Assembly: GCA_032718475.1 (NCBI GenBank)
Contig: JAUCBJ010003936.1
Location: 1-44,603, forward strand
Length of the DNA stretch: 44,603 nucleotides
From: Nemertoderma westbladi
Taxonomy: Eukaryota > Xenacoelomorpha > Nemertodermatida > Nemertodermatidae
Direction of reading: 5' to 3'
Shown here: one piece after another, positions 9,978 through 20,509 of the stretch
How the letters are laid out: each line of letters begins with the position of its first letter
How positions within the stretch are numbered: the first letter of the stretch is position 1
Notes under the pieces: model-generated
The model's database searches: none
Told to the model about the DNA's origin: nothing
The model's input: only the letters and a program-made list of their open reading frames with translations
Program-made: the position numbers and the translations under genes

Positions 9978-12058
9978 CGCTCATTGTTGCTCGTTGTTGC
10001 TCAGTGTCGCTCATTGTTACTCGTTGTTCCCATTTGCTCATTGTTGCTCATCGTTTCACATTGTTGATCGTTGTTTCTCATTGATGCTCGTTGTTGCTCA
10101 TTGCTGCTCGTTGTTTCTCATTGTTGCTCGTTGTTGCTCATTGTTGTTGCTCTTTGTTGTTCATTGTTGCTCTTTGATCCCTATTGTTGCTCATTGTTTC
10201 TCATTGTTGCTCGTTGTTGCTAGTTATTGCTCATTGTTGCTCGTTGTTTCTCATTGTTGCTCATTGCTGCTCGTTGTTTCTCATTGTTGCTCATTGCTGC
10301 TCGTTGTTTCTCGTAGTTGCTCGTTATTGCTCATTACTGCTTGTTGATGCTGATTGTTGCTGATTGTTGCTCGTTGTTCCCCATTGTCGCTCGATGTTAC
10401 TCATTGTTACTCATTATTGATCGTTGGTGCTCATTGTCCCTTGTTGTTGCTTATTGTTGCTCGTTGTTGCTCATTGTTGTTCAGTGTTGCTCGTTGTTGC
10501 TCATTACTGCTCGTTGATGCTCATTGTCCCTTGTTGTTGATCATTGTTGCTCGTTGTTGCTCATTGTTGCTCGCTGTTGCTCATTGTTCCCCATTGTTGC
10601 TCGATGTTACTCATAGTTGCTCGTTGCTGCTCATTGTTGTTCATTGTTGCTCGTTGTTGCTCATTACTGCTCGTTGATGCTCATTGTTGCTCGTTGTTAC
10701 TCATTGTTGCTCATTTGTTTCTCATTGTTGCTCGTTGATGCTCGTTGTTGCTCATAGTTGCTCGTTGTTGCTCATTGTTGCTCGTTGATGCTCATTGTTG
10801 CTCGTTGTTGCTCGTTGTTGCTCATAGTTTCTCGTTGTTGCTCATTGTTGCTCGTTGATGCTCATTGTTGCTCATTGTTGTTCATTGTTGCTCGTTGTTT
10901 CTCATTGTTGCTCGTTGTTGCTCATTTTTGCTCGTTGTTGTACTTCATTATTGCTCGTTGTTGCTCATTGTTGCTCGTTGTTGCTCATTGTTATACTTTA
11001 TTATTGCTTGTTGTTCCCCATTGTTGCTCGTTGTTGTTCATTGTTCCACATTGTTGCTTGTCATTGCTCAATGATGCTCATTGTACCTTTTTTGTTGCTT
11101 ATTGTTGCTCATTGTTCCTTCTTGTTGCTTGTTGTTCCCCATTGTTGCTCGTTGTTGCTCGTTGTTCCCCATTATTGTTCATTGTTGCTCGTTGTTGCTC
11201 ATTGTTTCTCGTTGTTGCCCATTGATGCTCATTGTTCCGTGTTGTTGCTCATTGTTGCTCATTGTTCCTTGTTGTTGCTAATTGTTGATCATTGTTGCTC
11301 ATTGTCGCTCATTGTTGCTCGTTGTTCCCCATTATTGCTCATTGTTTCTCGTTGTTGCTCATTGATGCTCATTGTTACTTGTTGTTGCTCATTGTTGCTC
11401 ATTGTTCCTTGTTGTTGCTAATTGTTGCTCGTTGTTGCCCATTGTTGCTCGTTGTTTCTCGTTGTTGCTCATTGTTGCTCGTTGTTGCTCAATGTTGCTC
11501 ATTGTTGCTCATTGTTGCTCGTTGTTGCTCATAGTTGCTCGTTGTTGCTCATTGTTGCTATTTGATGCTCATTGTTGCTCGTTATTGTTCATTGTTGCTA
11601 GTTGCTGCTTATTGTTGTTCATTGTTGCTCATTGTTGCTCGTTGTTGCTCATTGATGCTCGTTGTTGTACTTTATATTGCTCGTTATTCCCCATTGTTGG
11701 TCGATGTTTCTCATTGTTGCTCATTATTGCTCGTTGTTGCTCATGCTCATTGATGCTCATTATTGCTCATTGTTGTTCATTGTTGCTCGTTGTTGCTCAT
11801 TGTTGCTCGTTGGTGCTCATTGTTGCTCGTTTTTCCCCATTTGTTGTTCGATGTTTTTCATTGTTGCTCATTATTGCTCGTTGGTGCTCATTGATGCTCA
11901 TTATTGCTCATTGTTGTTCATTGTTGCTCGTTGTTGTTCATTGTTGCTCGTTGTTGCTCATTGTTCCCCATTGTTGCTTATTGTTGCTCGTTATTGCTCA
12001 TTATTGCTCATTGTTTCTCATTGTTACTCGTTGTTGCTCATTGTTGCTCGTTGTTGAT
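9978..12058 (+). repeat. 10-bp minisatellite, about 208 copies (TTGTTGCTCR)
   Basis: The unit alternates mainly between TTGTTGCTCA and TTGTTGCTCG, with scattered substitutions (TTGTTCCCCA, TTGTTTCTCA, TTGATGCTCA) and few length changes. Since 10 is not a multiple of 3, a perfect array gives the same decapeptide in all three forward frames. This is why several long Leu/Val/Cys/Ser frames (LLLIVAHCCS type) appear here. A TTATTATTATTAT run leads into the array. The open frames are treated as a by-product of repeat structure, not genes. Confidence 0.95.
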
Positions 12059-13029
12059 ATCGTTGTGCATTTTAGCACCTAGCACAAGCTACCATTATAT
12101 TCCAATTGGTCACGATGGATTGCTGAATTGGTGCATTGAAAACTAACAAACAACACTCTGAGATTTATATCAGCTCCAGATGCTTGTGCTTCTTCTAACT
12201 TTGTAAACACAAGCCTATTTGTGCTAAAAATTTGCTATAACAATTAATATTGCACATTAATTTGTTATTATTACTTACTGTCAGACTGTTGCATAAATGC
12301 CTACAACCAGCAATACAGAGTAGTATCTAAGGTACCGTTGTCAATTTACTTTCAGTATAGTTTGGTACAAACCGGTAGGCCTAATGAAATAGTTGTTTTA
12401 GTAATCTTCGCATCGGAAAGCAGAAAAGGGTTTGGACAAATGTTGTACCTGTCTGCCTGCACGTTTGTATGAGGGCTTTAACGGTAGGGGAGGGTCAAAC
12501 TGGCGATAAATAAAATAATACGACAGACCCTAAAACATATCACCGGTGTTCCTGAGCATTCTGTGTCAATAATTAGACCTATCTGCCTATCTTTGTGAGT
12601 TGAAAACCTCGCCCGGGCCTTCTGCCTACTGCTGTAGGGCCTACTGCAATACTGTATTACTCTACAACTAACCCCGATTGCAAGAAAAGTATCTACCGGT
12701 AGTCGCAAAACTAAAAGTTTAGATTAGGTTAGTAGGTACAGTAGTCTAATATAAACCACTGTAGGCCTAGGCCTAGGTAGTATTATTTTTCAGTTGCAAT
12801 AAAACCAAGTTTCCACTTCTTAGTTAAACTACCCTTTCGAGTAGGCCTACCGGTACATACTTGATAGTGGAAAAGTGCCAGTAGCTAACCTTTGTAGTAA
12901 GCACTTGAGTTAGCATTACCTCAACCATTCACTAAAAGATTGAATAATAACTGCAGTGTAACTGGTGAAATATCGCCGGAGACACCTTTTTCAAACACAA
13001 ACACCGTTTAACAAACGATTGAAAACAAA
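12059..13029. other. Intergenic DNA with a TAGGCCTA cluster, no gene seen
   Basis: Four exact TAGGCCTA palindromes lie at 12376, 12762, 12768 (overlapping the previous one) and 12842. ACCGGT palindromes are also frequent. No coding region was recognised. Confidence 0.5.
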
Positions 13030-13312
13030 AATAAAAATTCTGGCACACCCAGCAAAGAGGAGGGAAGTGAAACCATTTATGTTTCAAATTTCATGTAATC
13101 TCATTAAGATTTTTAGAAAAATTTGGAAGGGGGGGGGGGGGGGGGTCAGGTACCTGAATAACGACACTATAATCCGAGGAGGCTTGGGCATGGTGTACTA
13201 TAGTAGTCGTGTCATACGATGGATGATAAACTATACAGGTACCGGTTGGCCTATCATTTGAAACTCAACCCTTACGGTAACTATACACTGAAAATATTAT
13301 TTGTACCGCTGA

Positions 13313-14856
13313 CATGGACCCCACCATTATGGGTACCACGGATCCCACCCTCTCCGACAGCCACAATCCTGGATCCATGGACCCCCGCCATCTCCGACGG
13401 CCTCCATCCTGGTACCACGGATCCCACTCTCTCCGACAGCACCAATCCTGGGTACCATGGACCCCGCCATCTCCGACGGCCTCCATCCTGGTACCACGGA
13501 TCCCACCCACTCCGACAGCCCCAGTCATGGGTACCATGGACCCCGCCATCTCCGACGGCCTCCATCCTGGTACCATGGACCCTGCCATCTCCGACGGCCT
13601 CCTTCCTGGGTACCATGGATCCCACCCTCTCCGACAGCCTCCATCCTGGGTACCATGGATCCCACCCTCTCCGACAGCCTCCATCCTGGGTACCATGGAC
13701 CCCACCCTCTCCGACAGCCTCCATCATGGGTACCATGGACCCCACCCTCTCTGAAGGCCTCTATCCTGGGTACCATGGACCCCACCCTCTCCGACAGCCT
13801 CCACCCTGGTACCATGAACCCCACCCTCTCCGACAGACTCCATCTTGGGTGCCATGGCCCCACCCTCTCCGACAGCCTTCATCCTGGGTACCATGGCCCC
13901 ACCCTCTCCGACAGCCTCCATCCAGGGTACCATGGCCCCACCCTCTCCGACGGCCTCCATCTTGGGTACCATGAACCCTGCCCTCTCCGACGGCTTCCAT
14001 CCTGGGTACCATGGACCCACCCTCTCCGACGGCCTCCATCTGGGTACCATGGATCCCACCCTCTCCGACGGCCTCCATCCTGGGTACCATGGACCCACCC
14101 TCTCCGACAGCCTCCATCCTGGGTACCATGGACCCCACCCTCTCCGACGGCCTCCATCCTGGGTACCATGGACCCGCCCTCTCCGACAGCCTCCATCCTG
14201 GGTACCATGGACCCGCCCTCTCCGACGCCTCCATCCTGGGTACCATGGACCCCACCCTCTCCGACGGCCTCCATCCTTGGTTCCATGGACCCCGCCCTCT
14301 CCAACAGCCTCCATCCTGGGTACCATGGACCTCGCCCTCTCCGACGGCCTCCATCCTGGGTACCATGGACCCCACCCTCTCCGACGGCCTCCATCCTGGG
14401 TACCATGGACCCCGCCCTCTCCGACGGCCTCCATCCTGGGTACCATGGCCCCACCCTCTCCGACGGCCTCCATCCTGGGTACCATGGACCCCACCCTCTC
14501 CGACAGCCTCCATCCTGGTACCATGGACCCCGCCCTCTCCGACGGCCTCCATCCTGGGTACCATGGACCCCACCCTCTCCGACGGCCTCCATTCTGGGTA
14601 CCATGGACCCCGCCCTCTCCCACGGCCTCCATCCTGGGTACCATGGACCCCACCCTCTCCGACGGCCTCCATCCTGGGTACCATGGATCCCGTCCGGGTA
14701 CCATTGGACATTGACCCTGCCCTCTCCGACAGCCTCCATCCTGGGTACCATGGACCCTGCCCTCTCCGACACCTCCATGCTCTGTACCATTGACCCCACA
14801 CTCTCCGATGGCCTCCATCCTGGGTACCGTGGACCCCGCCCTCTCTGACGGCCTCT
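13313..14856 (+). repeat. GC-rich 40-bp minisatellite, about 39 copies
   Basis: Each unit carries TCCGACGGCCTCCATCCTGG followed by GTACCATGGACCCCACCCTC. Variants of 38-39 bases occur, and an A/G difference (GACAGCC or GACGGCC) alternates. Each unit contains overlapping GGTACC and CCATGG palindromes. The array is much more GC-rich than its surroundings and is followed by a C13 run at 14871-14883. Long open frames occur in all six frames because the unit length (40) is not divisible by 3 and the unit lacks stops. None has recognisable protein content. Confidence 0.95.
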
Positions 14857-15207
14857 ATGAGGACCTGTCTCCCCCCCCCCCCCACACACCAACTAACAAC
14901 ACAGGATAGGCTATAGTCATATTTTAGCTTATATTTATATAAATTTTTTTAAATTGATTAATTTGTGCTACTTTGTATATCTTAGACCAGTACATTGAAA
15001 TAATAATATTAAATTAAAGAGCAATATTCCAAATTTACAATTCAGGGATTCTGGAAAATTCATGCAAAATTCAGATTAATCTCTTACAAATAGGTGATAA
15101 GATTATAGGTAAAACTCGAAAAGAGACTGTAGGATTATCTTTGCTGCGATTTTGATACCTAAATGCCATATTTTGAAATATATTTTGGTGAATTATAATA
15201 TAGCAAT
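14857..15207. other. Upstream region of the HSF-like gene
   Basis: A C13 run (14871-14883) is followed by AT-rich DNA. A TATATTTATATAAAT stretch near 14931-14945 could serve as a TATA element, but it lies about 265 bases before the ATG. No other signal is clear. Confidence 0.3.
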
Positions 15208-16620
15208 ATGTCTCACGGTTGTGCTGGAAAATCATTCCCCCATAAACTGTATTGCCTCGCTATTGATGAACAATGTTCCTCAATCAAATTCGATCCTTCC
15301 GGCGAATACCTAGTCATCCACGAGAGAGACCTTATTGATAACATTCTACATGCACCTGACGACCAAAGCATATTCACCACGCAAAACTTTCATAGTTTTA
15401 TTCGCCAGATAAATATGTACGGCTTTCGCAAAGTTTCCTACAGCCACGGCAACAAACGTTCGAATAAAATTCTTAACCCCAATCTGAACTTCTTTATACA
15501 CCCATACTTCAAGAGGGGAAAACCCCATCTGGTTCAGAACATCAAGAGGAAACCCACCAACCCTCCTGTTGGTAGTCAAAAAGTACCTTCTTACATGCAC
15601 TTGCCGCAATCTGGATGCCGATTCGCACCCCAAACAAGCAACCAGACCGTTTACATTGACCCCTCGACTGGCATGCACTTCCAGCAACCCATGATGCAGC
15701 CAGTGCGCCCAGCTGGGAAGCGCCCGCCGGGTCGCCCTAGGAAGCAGCGCCCCTTCGTTCCGCCGCCCAACTTCGCTCCTAATCCTGCCCATAACGAGGT
15801 ATCCGAAGATTTCCTCAACGGCGAAGAACAAGCGGCCGTAAAGATCATCCAAATGGATGGATCGGAACCAGACACGTCGGGTTTAGAGCCGCCCAAGCTT
15901 CCCGAGACCGCCGTGAACTACTCCGGGGGATTCCCAGGTGGGTACCACCGGTTCCACAACCCCCCGCGCTACATGTACCCCATGGCGCAGCCTGGATACT
16001 GGGGTGCCCCTAGAGGATACCCAATGCCCCCCGCGGGCCCGTTTATGCCTGGCGGTGGACAGGGAGGAAGCAATGCATTCCACCAGGTTATCTTCCAGAG
16101 GCCCCCGATGGCTATGACACAGTATGCCGTCTACAGTGACGGAGAAGGGGGGTTTTACGGGCCTCCGCCAGGGGGTGCTGCCTATCCCCCTTTGGGTAGC
16201 TTTGCATCTGAACCTGGACACTCTATTGCTGTACCTCACGGTTCGGTTCCTATAGAATTGTCAACATTGCCCGAAGGCCCAGCAGCCCAGCCGGTAGACA
16301 TAGATGACGTGGACACGTTGGTAGCTGGCAATAACGAGTTGGAAGATGAAGACCCTATTGAGCACAGCGACATGGTCTACTCTCAGGAGGATAACAAAGT
16401 AGATGTCGTTAAGGAAGTTGAAAACAAAGAAGTCGTAAAGGACGTTGATGAAGATATTGAAGATGAAGAGGTAGATGTGGTTAACGTTGATGATGATATA
16501 CCCGATCTCGTTAACAACGGTAAAGTTGCTCACCAGTTTACAGATCTAGGTAAATTGGGCCGGGAAGTTACGGACCTCGGTAAAGGAGACGGGTCCCACA
16601 AGAAGGTCGGACACGAATAG
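15208..16620 (+). CDS. HSF-type DNA-binding transcription factor, HSF5/HSFY-like (470 aa)
   Basis: Residues about 9-114 form an HSF-type winged-helix domain: FPHKLYCLA near the start, the recognition-helix block NFHSFIRQINMYGFRKV at 60-76, and FFIHPYFKRGKPHLVQNIKR at its end. This predicts sequence-specific binding to HSE-like sites in the nucleus. The short form lacks an obvious heptad-repeat trimerisation coiled coil after the domain. It is therefore closer to HSF5/HSFY/HSFX-like members than to classic HSF1. Residues 172-180 (RPPGRPRKQ) form an AT-hook-like motif. Residues about 232-330 are rich in Pro, Gly and Tyr. Residues 364-440 are strongly acidic and could be an activation region. 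A duplicated TDLGK motif lies near the end. The ATG start is supported by domain position. The frame is uninterrupted, so coding introns are absent, which is unusual for an animal HSF. Subfamily is inferred from the domain only. Confidence 0.88.
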   Translation: MSHGCAGKSFPHKLYCLAIDEQCSSIKFDPSGEYLVIHERDLIDNILHAPDDQSIFTTQNFHSFIRQINMYGFRKVSYSHGNKRSNKILNPNLNFFIHPYFKRGKPHLVQNIKRKPTNPPVGSQKVPSYMHLPQSGCRFAPQTSNQTVYIDPSTGMHFQQPMMQPVRPAGKRPPGRPRKQRPFVPPPNFAPNPAHNEVSEDFLNGEEQAAVKIIQMDGSEPDTSGLEPPKLPETAVNYSGGFPGGYHRFHNPPRYMYPMAQPGYWGAPRGYPMPPAGPFMPGGGQGGSNAFHQVIFQRPPMAMTQYAVYSDGEGGFYGPPPGGAAYPPLGSFASEPGHSIAVPHGSVPIELSTLPEGPAAQPVDIDDVDTLVAGNNELEDEDPIEHSDMVYSQEDNKVDVVKEVENKEVVKDVDEDIEDEEVDVVNVDDDIPDLVNNGKVAHQFTDLGKLGREVTDLGKGDGSHKKVGHE

Positions 16621-18114
16621 TTTCCGATTCTACATTCAGCCGAAATTCTTCCGCAAAAGATATTGTATGTATATCATTACATATCTTATTACATACATTC
16701 AAACATTAATTGATTTGTTTATCGCTCCTATAGTATATCGTTGCTTAGGTAACCTAAAGTCCCTAAATTCATTTACGTTTTGCGACCGTTTGCCACACTA
16801 AATCGCTCTTTCCTGAGTCTGATAGTCTGTTCAGTATGAGACCTAAATCAAATGTTTTTATTTTTATTTTTATAATAATGGCAATTGTCTTTATGGTTTT
16901 GGATTATACAAAAAAAACAATTCCATAATTCTACGAATATAAAAACCGTAAATCAAACTCAACAAAATTGTAATATTTTACAAAAGGTCCGAGTCTTCAA
17001 TACATTACAGTAGGTCAGTATTAAAACCATTTTTTATATTTATTTTCTACTTTAAATCAGTTAATAATTAATTGTTCAATATAAAAATATACAAGCGGGA
17101 AGTCTTATAAAGCATCGGGAAATAAGAAGTGGTTTTGCTTCTCTATTAAATTGAACATAAATGGATTTATGAGGCCCTCGCGTCTATAGGTACCAAATCA
17201 ACGATAATTATTACAGTTTTTAGCATTTTAATTTCCATAATTTTCTTCGATAATTGACCAGAAACGTAACGCAATCTCTCCTCTACTTCGCTCTTCTTAA
17301 ATAATAGTGTAATTATTAATTTTTGCGCTATTCTCGCAGCGACAGTTTGTTGTCTCAAAGTAAACCGGATTGTTTGTGTGCAATATTAGTTTGGTATAAA
17401 TGCATTTAAGTTTTTTACAGCATTTTCTCTGTGTGCAATAATTAATGCTTGCGAAATCTCGGATTGATTTAGATTCGTATTTTTACAAATAATAATTAGC
17501 TGGCTTTTGTTTTTAAATATTTTTATTTTTTCATAATTGGAATTTTATGTAGTTTTGTAATGTAATTTTAAAATTTTGGTTACGTTCCCATTTTAGTACT
17601 TACGGGTTGTAATTAATAATCCACAGAAATTCTATTTGTATTGTACAGTAGTAGTAGTACGGTAATTCTTTGTGTTATAACTGCGACTCCTACTATACTA
17701 ACTAACCCTGGCCCCGATGTCTTATAAGTCCCTGTGGAACGTTGTATTACTTTCATTATTGCTTCTCTTCGGTATATTATTATAATGGTGCTGTACTGTA
17801 TACCGCTACCGGCACATGTAAATGGTATGTTTTATCTAAATGTTGAATCTTTCAAATAAGAATAATGAAACAGAATCAGTTTATATAACAAATTTCATAT
17901 CTTTTCTATTGTTTGTCTACAGTATTTATTCCTTGTTCTAACATTTTCACCAAAGTTGTAAGGCTCGACATGCCGTTCTGAGGGAATTCAACTTACTACA
18001 CCACCAACGGGAATGTGGGACGAGGCACGTAGTCGGCGAGCCGTGGCAAGATGTTCAGTTCATATAGGGCAAATGGTGCATGTCCGTCTCTCTGTCCGTC
18101 CGTCTGTCTGTCTG
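16621..18114. other. 3' flank of the HSF-like gene and intergenic DNA
   Basis: AT-rich sequence with no recognised gene. No clear AATAAA was found soon after the stop. A short minus-strand frame at 17167-17358 opens from TTG and has no recognisable domain. Confidence 0.5.
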
Positions 18115-18820
18115 GTAAATGTTTGAAGTAAAATTTATCGGCATCGCTGGCTCGGAATTGAACCAAACTTAGTAGGTAAGTAGGGGAAGTTTAGAACATT
18201 TGTAAAGTTTGGTGCAAAAGCCATGCAGTCTGACGTCATTTACGACAGATTGTATTTTAAGAAAATGTAAAATTTCTCGGGAACGCCTCATTTCCCAGAG
18301 CTGAAATTCTGGTTGCTTGTAGATAATCATTAAGTCTGTCCTTCACGAAAATGAAAAGTTAAGACATTTAATTGGGGATCCGCTAGAGACCCCAAAGTAA
18401 TGACATACCTGTACGATAGGTACTGGTACTGTGACTGGTAAGTACTGTACGAAATTGCAGAATAACAGTTTTAGCCTCAATAAATAGAAGTGCACCTTTA
18501 TGTACCTTGAGTGGTTAAGGCGTTGGACTAGAAATCCAATGGGATCATCCCGCATAGGTTCGACTCCTACCCGCGGTAATAAATCTTTCGTACGATTTTT
18601 GTTAATTATTGAAAGCAAACAATCGTTGCTGAAATTAAACCAAATTTTGGTACGTATGCAGTCAGTCAAAAGATTGGAAAGAATATAAAGCTTGGTCAAA
18701 AATGAGAAAGTCTGACAGTCGTTACCGGTAGTTTCAGACTTTTGATAAAAACCGAAATAAATCTGTCAATCACAGACGAAATTAAACCAAACATGGTACG
18801 TATGCAGTCTCGTGCTGCGC
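18115..18820 (+). repeat. Dispersed-repeat cluster with a threefold AATTRAACCAAA motif
   Basis: Three related segments occur: GGAATTGAACCAAACTTAGT near 18154, GAAATTAAACCAAATTTTGG near 18630 and GAAATTAAACCAAACATGGT near 18777. The last two are followed by the identical block ACGTATGCAGTC. A CTGTCCGTCCGTCTGTCTGTC run lies just upstream (18090-18115). A tRNA-like sequence sits between the first and second segments. Together this looks like tandem or nested SINE-type repeats. Confidence 0.5.
18497..18578 (+). pseudogene. tRNA-Ser(AGA)-like sequence, probably pseudogene or SINE head
   Basis: The anticodon arm is perfect (TTGGA-CTAGAAA-TCCAA, anticodon AGA). A long variable arm (GGGA-TCA-TCCC) fits a class II serine tRNA. 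The D-loop box TGAGTGGTTAAGG and the B box GGTTCGACTCC are well kept. However, the 5' segment TTTATGT does not pair with the 3' segment CCGCGGT, so the acceptor stem is broken, and the D stem is weak. It also lies inside a dispersed-repeat cluster. A functional gene is therefore unlikely. Confidence 0.7.
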
Positions 18821-19345
18821 GATGGCCCCACCAAAGCGTTCTTATTTTCTAAGGTTAAACATAATTTTGGAGTTAAACTTCGCATATAATACTTGATTTA
18901 AAGTACTTTCAGTGTTCTGACCTTCCTGGTTTTATTTGTACTCGTTCAATGAATCCGTTTGTGTAAAGAACCATTCTACGGGGCGCCTAAAGGACTTTTA
19001 TGTTTTACACGTGCGCGCGTCTTCTAATAATTATTTATTACGTGGGAAAAAAAGTACTGTAGGGGCCCTATACCTGTGTAGAACTGTATGTAGTTGTAAA
19101 AGTAAAACCGTTACCTATACTTTTAGTTTATTTAATTATTCAGTATTTTTGTTTTTGACAAAATGTTTGTTTTTGTTTTTGGCAAAAATTTTACATTTTT
19201 TATAAAATTTTACAAATTTTAAGCTGAAGGGCATATAAATTCAGCTATAGTAAATTCCGATATGTTTCCATCGGAATCGGGACGGGTTCGGGATCCCGTT
19301 GCAACACGAAACCGCTTACACTTTCTCAAATACTTGTCACATTCT

Positions 19346-19518
19346 CAGATAGTGGCGCACATTGGCCGTAAGGAAAATAAAGTCTCGTTTATTGTCTTGG
19401 TTAGAAAACACCGCCATTGTAATCTGCTCCTTTCCCAACGTTTTAAATAAAATGAAACAAATTTGTCAAACACACTAAACACACATTTAGTGTTTGCGGT
19501 CATTTTGCCCACATTCTC
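19346..19518. mobile_element. Short inverted-repeat element (MITE-like), copy B
   Basis: This is related to 2896-3111: it starts CAGATAGTGGCGCACATTGG, contains TTGGTTAGAAAACACCGCCA, a CACTAAA-CACACA-TTTAGTG hairpin, and ends GGTCATTTTGCCCACATTCTC. The last part reverse-complements to match the first. It is shorter than copy A by about 40 bases, mostly in the interior. Confidence 0.6.
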
Positions 19519-20509
19519 TAAGTATAAGCCGCTTTTACACTATCTACTTTATAAGGGACCATGGATAAATACCGTGACAAGTATTTTGTAGACAATATCG
19601 ACCCCATTTGGACACAAATTGTCTCACAATGGCACCCCCCCCCCCCCCCCCCCCCCGTCACGTCACTCTTTCACAAATATAATTAATTTTAAATATGAAT
19701 GACTTTTGTTGAGGTCATGTAAAATATAAAAAGTTGAAAAGTAGTATTAGTATAAGGGAAAATATAATAAATGACATTCTGGAAATACAATATAAGATTG
19801 ACCTTCTGTGAGTTTCTGAACGTTATTTCAAAGCGCATAACTTTATTCCACGTCGATTACATTCAATATGACAGTTTTTGTTTGATCTATAAAATTATGT
19901 ATCGGCTCTTGAAACGTTACAATCGCTATTTTTCCAATTTCGCTATTTTTACCCATTTACAGTATTGAATGAAATTTGGAAACCTTAACGTGCCCCCCCC
20001 CCCCCCCCCCCCCCCCCTTACAAATCATTACAAAACCGCGTAAATATACGACACCTGTTAACACAACACAGTACGAAAAAAGTTACATCATTTTCCAACA
20101 TTCACAAATTTTATAGGACATGCTTATTTTACTCAACTATCGGTATTTTTCCAGGAGAAAAAAAACAAGGTAAAAAAACAATTAATCTTATAACAACATT
20201 TATATTATAATTTTTCTAATTTCGATATATTATTTTCCAAAATAAATGAAATAAATTCGATATTACATAACAAATTTACGTACATACGTGGGGACGTCCT
20301 ACATATGGATAAGATCAGTTGTAGCGATACATCGAAAACATAACCATTACAAATACCATTGTCCAAGACCAAGGTTAATTAAATCCAGTCCAAAAAAATA
20401 AGAAAGGTACGGGCGGGCAATGCGACATTGCACAGCAGTCTAATTATAATTATAATGATGACAATTCAGATCATAAACATGTATTATTGATTAACCAGTT
20501 GATTAGTAA
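19519..20509. other. Intergenic DNA and CNOT1 3' flank with C22 and C25 runs
   Basis: Uninterrupted C runs lie at 19635-19656 (22) and 19993-20017 (25). The part next to 20510 would hold the CNOT1 3' UTR on the minus strand. No canonical minus-strand AATAAA was found between about 20000 and 20510, and no poly(T) run suggests an old poly(A) tail. The frame at 19771-19968 looks like chance. Confidence 0.5.

Larger units (their letters stand above)
9937..13195. mobile_element. Possible TA-flanked TIR element enclosing the 10-bp minisatellite
   Basis: The left end at 9937 reads CACCATGCCCCAGAATAGAG followed by TGTCGT. The right end reads (reverse complement) CACCATGCCCAAGCCTCCTC, then TTATAGTGTCGTT. 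Both are bordered by TA. The right arm, about 13030-13195, is clearly related to the arm of the element at 26182-27990: shared blocks TTTCAAATTTCA, a TAGAAAAAT stretch, a G17 run, then the GACACTATA and CATGGTGTA ends. The left arm is recognisable only over about 30 bases before the minisatellite starts. The two ends may be one element invaded by tandem repeats, or two unrelated remnants. Confidence 0.4.

Noticed and set aside
9994-12146. Many forward open frames of Leu/Val/Cys/Ser-rich protein
   Set aside because: They arise from the stop-free 10-bp tandem repeat; they have no unique sequence or domain.
13219-14892. Long Pro- and Gly-rich open frames on both strands
   Set aside because: By-products of the 40-bp minisatellite, open in all six frames; no conserved protein content.
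17167-17358. 63-codon minus-strand frame rich in Ile/Lys
   Set aside because: TTG start, no family resemblance; length is compatible with chance.
18497-18578. Functional tRNA-Ser gene
   Set aside because: The acceptor stem does not pair and the D stem is weak, so it is called a pseudogene or SINE head.
19771-19968. 65-codon plus-strand frame
   Set aside because: AT-rich aromatic composition typical of chance frames; no context.
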